Assembly: GCA_023091735.1 (NCBI GenBank)
Contig: JALKBU010000347.1
Span: 1-46,529 of the forward strand
DNA length: 46,529 bases
Reading direction: 5' to 3'
DNA from: Trichomonas tenax
Taxonomy: Eukaryota; Parabasalia; Trichomonadida; Trichomonadidae
Shown here: positions 39,253-46,529 of the stretch, piece by piece
Layout: every line of letters begins with the position of its first letter
Position numbering within the stretch: position 1 is the stretch's first letter
The notes under the pieces: model-generated
What the model was told of the DNA's origin: nothing
The model's database searches: none
The model's input: the letters and a program-made list of their open reading frames with translations, nothing else
Position numbers and translations under genes: made by a program

Positions 39253-39841
39253 ATTTACGTGCTTTTCAGAGGTGCTGAGTATGTTTACAGCATTTGCTTG
39301 TCTATTTAACTTGAGGATCTCAATGCCTCTATGAGATTTTAGCGAATTTTGACATGTAAAATAACAAAAGTCACATTTTTGACATATATTATCTGATATT
39401 TGTCATGTAAAGTCAAAATTTGATATGTAATGTTACCAGTGAGCAAATTTTATGTGAACTTGAGGTAGCATAACTTTAGGTATGCTCGATGTATGAGCAA
39501 AGGAATGCCGTTTGACTCCCGCGCATAGCGTATTTTTTCTTTTCTATTTTTTGATTTTTCTAGGGGAACTCTAGAAAAATAAGAGAGCCAACGCTATAAT
39601 AGTGAGATGTATTTGTTATAATCATCAAAGAGATTCATAACAGAAGCTCATTAATGATTTGTAATGGGTTTCTGTTTGTAATCATATCTTGATTAAGTAA
39701 TACCTTGCTAAGATCATGAAACAGATTGCACTACTAGAATCAGCACCCACAAAAAGCACGTAAATGTTTCATCAGATTCGTCCAGGAAGGGGATTTACTC
39801 GTTAAAAATCGCAAAACTCAAAAAGGTCAACGAGAAAAAAA
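39253..39841. mobile_element. Inverted-repeat element, copy B
   Basis: Matches copy A (2313-2899) in inverse orientation over almost its whole length with high identity by eye, including the outer CTCGTT...GAGTTTTGCGATTTTTAACGAG arm at 39790-39841. The other end differs: the arm-like sequence there (39230-39260, AAAATCGCAAAATTGAG) is in the wrong orientation for a simple terminal repeat, so that end is rearranged or truncated. It carries TGACATGTAAA (39350-39360) and TGTCATGTAAA (39401-39411). Confidence 0.75.
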
Positions 39842-39858
39842 GTGGAACCTTTGTAATA

Positions 39859-41187
39859 CCCAGTTTCACAATACTTTAGCCACTCCCATTGCCTTTTGGG
39901 TGTTTACATGTCATATTGTCAGATTCATTTTTTAATGGTTCAACGCTGTTTACCCCAAACTCATATGTAAACTGCAAGCTGAGGCTTTTCCGCATGAATT
40001 AACGCATACCATGCAATACATGAGTACCAATAAACTTCAAAAAATCAGCTCATAAATTACGTAATTTCTTCATATCTCAGAAATTCATACGATGATCATT
40101 AATTTTGACTTCAAGTTCTCCAAATAAATTGTATACACTATCCACTTCTGTAATAAAAATATTATCATACCGTTAACAATTTTAGGTCCAAAATTATTCA
40201 ATCACGAAAAATAATAATTTCTCATATTTGAGTGCAGAATTACAAAATACAGGCTAATCCTAGCACCTCCATACACAGAACATCAATCAAATCCAACAAA
40301 ACATTGAAATTTTACTGATGATTTTCACAAAATAATGATGATTGCGCTTATTCATGTAAATTTAATTTTCTCATTGTTATTAGTATCATATAAGGAATCA
40401 TCTGCTTAATTATAACTACTAAAGCAATATATAAATAAATTATCATATCAGAACTTAGTAAAAACTTTAATGTAATTCATTGAGTAGTATTTGAAATTAA
40501 ATATTTTCATAATGTGGAACATTTTCACTATGTAATACTCCTTAATCTAACGTTTTTCAAAAATGAATGAAAAAATTGAAAATGTCTATTTTAACGATTT
40601 GCTCAATCAGCATTCATTATGTAATAATTATAAAATCCAAGCCATTATTCGGATTTCATTTTGTCTCTGTTAAATGTTTGAAAAAACTAAATCTTTTGTT
40701 TTCATCAGAGAATTTTTTTCAGCATATTTGAGTCATTCTAACTAATAATATAAATATTATCCATTAACCATGGAGAAATGATATTCAATTAAAAGCATGA
40801 TAAATGAACTAATAATAAATTTCAATATGTAATTTTCCTGCGGGATGAGCAGGATATGATATTTTTTGACATCACTATACCATGTATATCTTATATATAA
40901 TGCATTTCATGGAATTTAAAATATATTTTTTTTCCACAAAAAGAAAAAGAAAAAAATAAAAAGGCATTTCAGGAGTCGAACCAATGGCAAATATAACCTT
41001 TAGCATTAACTTCACCACAATTCAACATTCACCATTTTTATTCAATGGTGACACTAAAATCTTGCCTACAGAAAGGTGACTCAAAAAAGGAAAAAACGCA
41101 CCAGCGCTGTTTCGAACAACCAAACTTTAATCAAAATTCCTGACACCCCCTGCTTTAGACCTGTGGCTAAAGTATTGTGAAACTGGG
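39859..41187. mobile_element. 1,329-bp TA-flanked inverted-repeat element
   Basis: Perfect 25-bp terminal inverted repeats: 39859-39883 (starting CCCAGTTTCACAATACTTTA) and 41163-41187. They are flanked by TA at 39857-39858 and 41188-41189, as in IS630/Tc1/mariner insertions. An AAT flank on each side is an alternative reading of the duplication. There is no ORF, so it is non-autonomous. It starts 17 bp after copy B and ends 77 bp after the Rab gene's stop codon. TTTACATGTCA is present at 39903-39913. Confidence 0.8.
40942..41017 (-). other. tRNA-like Pol III box remnant
   Basis: On the minus strand, GGTTCGACTCC (40972-40982) is an exact B-box match. TGGTGAAGTTA (41007-41017) fits the A-box at 10 of 11 positions, and a T-rich run follows (about 40942-40962). 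The A-to-B spacing (35 bases) is too short, and the acceptor and T stems do not pair, so it is not a functional tRNA. It may be a tRNA-derived relic inside the element. Confidence 0.3.
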
Positions 41188-41263
41188 TAATTTTGCGATC
41201 TTAATATAGATAAAGATACTAGATGAAATAAATAAATCCGTGATAACAATTGATAGGATATTT

Positions 41264-41848
41264 TTAGCACGCACATGGTTTGGATTTTGTATTGCTATCT
41301 GCTGTAACAGGGAAAGGATTGATTTGTGTTACCTTTGTATCCTTTCTATAGATTTGGGTAGCAACACGTAAGAAGGCATCTTTGACATTATCACCAGCAC
41401 GTGCTGATGTCTCTAAATATTGAATTTGATGATGAGAAGCGAAAAGCTCGGCTTCAGATACTGTGACAACTCTAGATTGTGCAAGATCTGACTTGTTACC
41501 AATCAAGATAACAGCAGCACTAGGATCACACAGAGTGTGAACATCGTTAAGCCACATGTTGACATCATCGAATGTTTTCCTTTCTGTTATGTCGAAAACA
41601 AGAATGACGCCGACCGCATTTCTAAAGTAAGCTTTAGCAATAGATCTGAATCTCTCTTGACCTGCTGTATCCCAGATTTGGAGTTTAACAGAGTTTCCAT
41701 CGACCTCTAAGGTTGTTGAATCGAACTCGACGCCGATTGTAGACTGAGAATCATTAGAAAATGTATTATCAACAAGGCGCTTCATAAGGGCAGTTTTGCC
41801 GACACCGGATGATCCGATGATGATGAATTTGTAGCTTACAGCAGACAT
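41264..41848 (-). CDS. Rab-family small GTPase
   Basis: 194 residues from the ATG at 41848 (MSAVSYKF). Ras-superfamily motifs: P-loop GSSGVGKT (12-19), effector Thr37 in STIGVEF, WDTAGQE (59-65) with Gln64, NKSD, and ETSAR. RabF-type sequences IGVEF and FRSIAKAYFRNAVGVILVFDIT mark it as Rab. It ends CAC, a double geranylgeranylation signal. The overall look is closest to the Rab2/4/14 group, but I do not assign a subtype; trichomonads have large Rab expansions. Two motif copies lie 84 and 118 bp upstream. Confidence 0.92.
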   Translation of the reverse strand: MSAVSYKFIIIGSSGVGKTALMKRLVDNTFSNDSQSTIGVEFDSTTLEVDGNSVKLQIWDTAGQERFRSIAKAYFRNAVGVILVFDITERKTFDDVNMWLNDVHTLCDPSAAVILIGNKSDLAQSRVVTVSEAELFASHHQIQYLETSARAGDNVKDAFLRVATQIYRKDTKVTQINPFPVTADSNTKSKPCAC

Positions 41849-42700
41849 AATTTTAATTCGACGGTTTTGCAAAAAATTTTCTCTAATTTATTTTATCGTT
41901 TTTTTTGTGAAAATAACCGACTATTTATCATTTTACGCGTCAGATCCAGTTTTAATCGTCAATATTTTACATGTCAAAAATTTCATTTATTTGTCATATT
42001 ATCTTAAATCGAATATCTCATTGATAAATCATTTTCCATTATAAAGTGTCATTGACTCTTTCTACAGTGCAATTTTCTGTATGCATTCATGTTACTTTTC
42101 AATGCTATTTATGTATTTTTGGCAATTATTTTGAAAACTGAAATATAAGTCAAGAGATTTGAATCCATTTAACAAAACAAATTTCGATAGTTATGTATAT
42201 TATAATGAAATGAAAAACGTTTATTATGTTTCTTAATTTGTGAATTTCAATAATTATTGAATATATGTGAGCAAATCTTATAGGCTACATATAAAACAAT
42301 ATATAAGAACTTTGATGATAATAATATCCAAAAGTGAAGATGACGACTTTTTTTGAGAGCGAAAATAGAGCTGTGAAAATATCATTCAATAATGGCAATT
42401 CTGAAATTTTACCATTAAAAATAGTTATAGTATTGCATAGAGATATGATATTTATAATTAAAAGTATCAATTTAAATTAGGAACAATAAAAGTTTATTTG
42501 TTTTAATATAATTAAATTAAAATTGGAGAAAAACAAATACAAAAATATCATTTCTATATACCAAAGGAGAAATATACTGATTTTACAATGATAAACAAGA
42601 AAAATTAGTTTTTTCTGGGCTAAATATAATAAAATAATTGATGATGTTGTGCTGAAATAAAACAATTATGGTCAGAATGAAGATTGGTAGACTCCAAAAC
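41849..42700. other. Spacer with Rab promoter motifs
   Basis: About 850 bp. TTTACGCGTCA (41932-41942) and TTTACATGTCA (41966-41976) are listed separately. Minus-strand frames at 42285-42470 and 42477-42665 are AT-rich low-complexity and not accepted. Confidence 0.45.
41932..41976. promoter_or_regulatory. Two TTTAC(G/A)(C/T)GTCA motifs upstream of Rab
   Basis: TTTACGCGTCA and TTTACATGTCA lie upstream of the Rab gene on the minus strand. They are two of the cleanest copies of the recurrent motif. Confidence 0.55.
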
Positions 42701-43198
42701 TTAGAAACACGAAGAATTTGTTGGAATATAGAATTTTTGGAATTTTCTGTTAATCTCTTCGTTGTAGCATATCCTGATGGACCACCTTTTCAAAAGCTTC
42801 CTTGGAATGGCGTTGAAGTATTTATGAATTATTTCATCTTTATCAGCTCTTTTATGTACTATTTCGAACTTTAGAGCTTTCAAACTCTTATTAATTCCGC
42901 TTATGTCCTTCCCATAGATCTTTGAGACCTTTGACACGCAGAATCCGTAAATATTATCTTCGAGATAAGCGATTCCAACAGCATAACATCGCCTCTTGTT
43001 AAAGAAACCCGATGTAGTGCAGTATCCTAGTATATCATCAAGGGTTTCCATGAATCTATCGAGTTTTCTGTTTTTCTTCGCCTTCGTTTGTGTTTTCATG
43101 CTGAGATCCCTTAGAGTCATTTCCTCGAAGCGATTCAATAACCCATCTGTTTCGTAAGTGAAGATGCTGAACTCAGGAAAGACTGTATCTTCAAGCAT
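42701..43198 (-). CDS. Initiator-binding-domain-like protein
   Basis: 165 residues from the ATG at 43198 (MLEDTVFPEF). The longer open frame starts only at a TTG. The central block, RRCYAVGIAYLEDNIYGFC then SKIYGKDISGINKSLKALKF, follows the pattern of the trichomonad IBD winged helix of IBP39 (R-C-x-x-x-G-I-x-x-L ... L-I-G-K-x-x-x-x-I-N-x-S-L-x-x-x-G-Y), where the I-N-x-S-L helix contacts the promoter initiator. The preceding helices (LLNRFEEMTLRDLSMK, LDRFMETLDDILGYC) fit its N-terminal part. It ends soon after the domain, so it lacks the C-terminal Pol II CTD-binding domain of IBP39. A DNA-binding role at promoters is inferred. Confidence 0.5.
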   Translation of the reverse strand: MLEDTVFPEFSIFTYETDGLLNRFEEMTLRDLSMKTQTKAKKNRKLDRFMETLDDILGYCTTSGFFNKRRCYAVGIAYLEDNIYGFCVSKVSKIYGKDISGINKSLKALKFEIVHKRADKDEIIHKYFNAIPRKLLKRWSIRICYNEEINRKFQKFYIPTNSSCF

Positions 43199-44246
43199 AA
43201 CAGATATTTGATTTTGTTTTTGGCAAAATAATTGAGATATAACAGTTTGATTAATATAATTATATAGACAATAATAGACTATATATATTGTTATCAATTC
43301 AAAGGCTAAATTATTTTCAGATCTGGGAATAAACTCACTTTTTGATAATCAGGTACGTTTTCCTGAAATATCTTCAAATATCGATACAATACATCCCTAT
43401 GGTCTGTTTTAATTTGAAAATAAGTTTGATGAAAATTGGTCATTTTCATGATTACCAACTTCGGGAAGTTTTGACACCATTTTCACTTTCATTTAAGTGA
43501 TCATTTTTGGAGCCTAATCTCGTAGATACATAATACGCATATCCAATACATTATACATATCGAATTATTCAATCATTTTACTTAAAAAATATTTTCATTC
43601 GATTTTATCAAATGTATTTATATTGATTTGACCTTTCTCATCAAAAACTATTTCGGATTTAATGCTAAATACGAAATTACAAAGAATTTTGCATATATAA
43701 TAAATTCAAACTTGAAAAACGAATTTATAACACTTAACACTTTAACCATCAATTCAAAGCACTAAGTTAATTCTTTCCTCTGTTATGGCTACGTAAAATA
43801 CTAATGATCAAAGAAAATTCACATTTTATCTCATTGAAAATGTGTGATTTTAGATTAGTAATATTTGGATTGTTATATAATCAATATGTGTGATCTATAT
43901 ATATGTACAAAATATAATCAAATAGAAATTATAAAGCAAATAATACAAATTTATTTATATTATAACAGAATCATGATTAATCACTTTAAAAATGTGTGTA
44001 TTTAATATACTCAGAAGCTTAAGAGAATGCAAATATGTCAATAAATGAAGTTGATTAATTTTAGAAATATAAGGCATTAGAATTAATGCATAAATTTAAA
44101 ACTTTGAATTAAGTAGAAATGAAAGTTCTGGATGTGATTAAATCAATACTTGAATAAAGAATTGCGATTTTATAACAAACATTCAATTTTAGGAAGAAAA
44201 ATCCTGATAGCATCAAAGTACACATGATGATGAGTCTAATAGGTTA
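43199..44246. other. AT-rich spacer
   Basis: About 1 kb with no ORF or RNA gene. One 40-bp stretch near 43365-43405 (TCTTCAAATATCGATACAAT, then CATCCCTATGGTCTGT) resembles 16561-16601 (TCTTCGATATCACAATGCAT, then CATCCTCATGGTCTGT), suggesting scattered repeat relics. Confidence 0.45.
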
Positions 44247-45002
44247 GGGATGTTTGAAAATATATGTTATTGATGTAAACTTTTCGGGGAGGACGAAAAA
44301 TTCTTTAAGGTTCGAAAACAAAAAGTGACGAGTCTATTTAGATCCATTGTATTATGATTTAAATTTGTTCTGCATAAGGTCTGCAAAGTGAATGGAACTG
44401 AAGAGAAGAGAAGTGCATTGGAATATGTGAATATTAATTTTTTCTTTTCCTCAAAAAGCTCTTGTTTTGTCTTGAAATACTTTCTGTCTGACCGGCCTTA
44501 CTATCACAGATAAACACAAGTAAAATGAGGATCTAATTTTTTTGGATAAAATATCTTTTGTTATATAAATTGGCTTATCCTATAAGAAGGTATTTGAGAT
44601 CTATCACATTTGTTCTGAAATGAGGAAAGACAATTCCCACTAAAATTAATTTTAAACGTTTTCTCGGAGGTTTTAAAGTTTTCAGAGTTTTTTTTTTCGA
44701 TTTTCGGCCCTCTCAAAACCATTCAGAAATTGAGAACCTCAAAAAACGGATTTTTCGAAAACCGTCCCGAAAAACGAAAAGTTAGGGGATCAAAATTTTT
44801 TGTTGGGGAAACATATTTAAAAGGGTTGAAACAACTAAAAAGGGGTTATATAATGATCAAGAAAGGGAGTTTATTTCTTAAAAAGGGGGAAGTTATCCCC
44901 ATTATAAATCGGCTGCACCTGATATTTTAAGTTCAGGCAGAGCCCGAAAGAATACGTTTTTTCGAGCAACCCGCCCCGAAAAGTTAACTTTTCGGACATC
45001 CC
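44247..45002. mobile_element. 756-bp inverted-repeat element, TTA/TAA edges
   Basis: Starts GGGATGT and ends ACATCCC, bordered by TTA on the left and TAA on the right; a TA target duplication is consistent. Farther in, AACTTTTCGGGG(A/C)GG is mirrored on the right as CC(G)CCCCGAAAAGTT. The arms are imperfect. The interior has G-runs (AAAAGGGG, AAAGGGGGAAG) and no accepted ORF. It lies 69 bp before the start codon of the next gene. Confidence 0.65.
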
Positions 45003-45071
45003 TAAATATATATCAATAAAATCGGAAGGATTTTAAATACGTTTATTTTGAAAAAAAAAATTTATCCAAAA

Positions 45072-46145
45072 ATGAGTGGAACGCGAATACCACTCGAACT
45101 GATACAGAAAGTATTCTATGACGACAGCGACACGATGTCTGAGGCACAAAATGCGTTCATTGAAGGCACTGCCAACGATTTTCGCGTCCAAAAAAATCCT
45201 TTAATTCCAAAATCTACGGAAGTTAAATTGCCAAAGTATCCGAAAATGGATAGAAAGATAATGCCACCGAACATTCCATCGACTTTCTACCACCAGAAGA
45301 GAGAAATCAAGCCAGAACCAGATCCAGAGTTAAATTACGTCAAACCAAAGCCACGCGATATTATTGTCGAAAATCTATCAGAAGACCAGAAAGAGATGGT
45401 CGGGCTGAGCCCGTACAAGAAAGATGAGTTCATGATAATGAGAAGGCGCCAAAATTATATTGAATACATGAAACAACTAGAAATAAAGCCCAAATCAAAG
45501 CCAGCTGTTATACCAGATGATGACTTCGTGAGACTGAACCACCACTATGGTGCAATGATCCAAATAATAAGGAAACAACAAGAAAATGTTGAAAATCAAC
45601 CAGAGCAAGTTGATCTTAAACCCGCTCCTCAGTCACCAAGGAAGAGTGGCGCGAATAGCAATAAGTCACCGAAGAAAGAGGCTGAGATCCCAAGTATGTA
45701 CATGAAGTCTGAAGCATATTATGCAGGGATGGGACAGATAAACAGATATAACGCGTGCAGGCCACTTGAGCCAATCGATTCATATCTCACCGATGAATTC
45801 AAGCCAACACTCGAAACGCGCGCGAGCAAGTTGAAGAGTGAGTACATCAGGAGAGAGATGGAGAAGGTTGAGATGGAGGCGAGGAGGCTTAAACTCAACG
45901 AGGAGTTGCGCAAGAAGACAGAAGAGAAAGCTTCAAAGCGCATTTCCGCAATTCCAGCGAAATTCAACCAAAACAGAGATCAAGAAAATAGTCGCAGAAA
46001 GAAGAGGCAGAAGATGCATAATGACGTTGATACTTATGCAAAGCAGCTTAGCACAATGCGCGAATCTTTGGAGCTCGGAAAGACTTTGATAGAGAGAATC
46101 GATGAAGAAATCTCTCAAAGAGAGATGTCGAATAAGAGAAATTAA
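45072..46145 (+). CDS. Basic coiled-coil protein, unknown function
   Basis: 357 residues from the ATG at 45072 (MSGTRIPLELIQKVFYDD); the longer frame upstream uses TTG. The N-terminal two thirds is Pro/Lys-rich with short repeated PKYPK, KPEPDPE and KPKPR stretches, probably extended. Residues about 195-210 have SPRKSG and KSPKKE, likely kinase sites. The last 100 residues are a charged coiled coil (YIRREMEKVEMEARRLKLNE). The composition is like flagellar or basal-body structural proteins, but no family is recognised. Its promoter would have to lie within the 69 bp after the repeat element or inside the element. Confidence 0.6.
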   Translation: MSGTRIPLELIQKVFYDDSDTMSEAQNAFIEGTANDFRVQKNPLIPKSTEVKLPKYPKMDRKIMPPNIPSTFYHQKREIKPEPDPELNYVKPKPRDIIVENLSEDQKEMVGLSPYKKDEFMIMRRRQNYIEYMKQLEIKPKSKPAVIPDDDFVRLNHHYGAMIQIIRKQQENVENQPEQVDLKPAPQSPRKSGANSNKSPKKEAEIPSMYMKSEAYYAGMGQINRYNACRPLEPIDSYLTDEFKPTLETRASKLKSEYIRREMEKVEMEARRLKLNEELRKKTEEKASKRISAIPAKFNQNRDQENSRRKKRQKMHNDVDTYAKQLSTMRESLELGKTLIERIDEEISQREMSNKRN

Positions 46146-46439
46146 TTTTATATGTTGAAGTATTAAAGTTTATTGTTTTATTAAGATATAACACAACACA
46201 ATTTTTATTTATATTCATTCAGGTATAGATTTGAATAAAAATGCATAATCAAAGATTGATGATGTAGATATATAGATGACAATTCACATCGAACAAATAT
46301 AGAAAGAAAGTTGGTCAACGTGTAGTTTTTGTTCGGATATTTATCGAAAAGTTTTCAAAATCCGAATTCTGGCCGGCCACTTTTTCGCTCAAATAATGAA
46401 TCATGAAAATCAGAAAAAGATTCATTTCATTTTCGAATA
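46146..46439. other. AT-rich spacer
   Basis: About 290 bp. TTCATTTCATTTTCGAATA ends just before the next start codon and contains two TCATT initiator-like sites. GGCCGGCC at about 46371 is a short palindrome. Confidence 0.5.
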
Positions 46440-46529
46440 ATGATGTTCGACTGGTTTGATCGCCCAATGTTCTACAGGAGACAGCCATCAATTCTGAGCT
46501 CTATTTACTCACTGCAGAGACAGCGAATA
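46440..46529 (+). CDS. Start of a gene running off the window
   Basis: Open from the ATG at 46440 for all 30 remaining codons, without a stop: MMFDWFDRPMFYRRQP and on. A doubled TCATT initiator-like site lies 6-20 bp upstream, and codon use is balanced, unlike the AT-rich spacer before it. No family can be named from 30 residues. Confidence 0.5.
   Translation, partial: MMFDWFDRPMFYRRQPSILSSIYSLQRQRI

Noticed and set aside
44730..44930. Plus-strand frame inside the 756-bp element
   Set aside because: Starts at ATG-poor repeat sequence and consists of Lys/Gly-rich noise from G- and A-runs.
1..46529. CRISPR arrays, rRNA genes, bacterial operons or spliceosomal introns
   Set aside because: No regular repeat-spacer series or rRNA core sequence was seen, the genes are eukaryotic, and no ACTAACACACAG-type trichomonad 3' splice signal was noticed.

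Overview
This window reads as nuclear DNA of a parabasalid protist, most likely a trichomonad close to Tritrichomonas or Trichomonas. It is AT-rich with the standard genetic code. Long uninterrupted ORFs sit in very AT-rich spacers, and several starts have a TCAYW initiator-like motif a few bases upstream. Three genes fit that lineage: a BspA-like leucine-rich-repeat surface protein, a protein resembling the trichomonad initiator-binding domain, and MNS1 of the flagellar axoneme. The species call is inference from gene content; I could not run a search.

Layout. 1-3.3 kb: an HTH-like gene fragment, a small coiled-coil gene, and a 1 kb inverted-repeat element that ends 15 bp before the next start codon. 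3.3-9.1 kb: a proteasome activator PA200/Blm10 gene and a charged Ser/Lys-rich protein. 9.3-14.1 kb (minus strand): MNS1, an unknown coiled-coil protein, and a membrane-anchored MOCOS-type PLP protein. 14.1-16.9 kb: mostly spacer, with two clusters of a repeated TTTACATGTCA-type motif, a GC-richer island and a small secreted Cys protein. 17-20.5 kb (minus): RPB2. 21.4-25.2 kb: a GCFC/PAXBP1-like protein, a small membrane protein and an MCRS_N/Myb-like protein. 25.4-27.7 kb (minus): the BspA-like protein. 29.8-34.1 kb: a serine palmitoyltransferase LCB2 pseudogene interrupted by a 2,979-bp element. 34.3-38.5 kb: ribosomal protein eS12, a CCZ1/HPS4-like protein and an ABCB half-transporter. 38.7-41.2 kb: three inverted-repeat elements in a row. 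41.2-43.2 kb (minus): a Rab GTPase and the initiator-binding-domain-like protein. 44.2-46.5 kb: another element, a basic coiled-coil protein and the start of a gene running off the window.

Main points. (1) The SPT pseudogene holds an element flanked by TA on both sides. Removing the element plus one TA rejoins the reading frame exactly at the family-expected residues. The same gene also carries a Gln-to-stop change and lacks its 5' end. (2) That element has compound AT-rich ends, an array of long near-perfect hairpins, and an all-helical 'cargo' ORF where a transposase would be expected. (3) A near-palindromic motif, TTTAC(A/T/G)(T/C)G(T/A/G)CA, recurs upstream of at least five unrelated genes and also inside the repeat elements. 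(4) The PA200 C-terminus ends SYIS, without the penultimate Tyr of the HbYX proteasome-docking motif.

The genes are mainly single-copy housekeeping functions (transcription, translation, proteasome, vesicle traffic, flagellum) interspersed with non-autonomous repeats. I see no operon logic beyond short tandem spacing.
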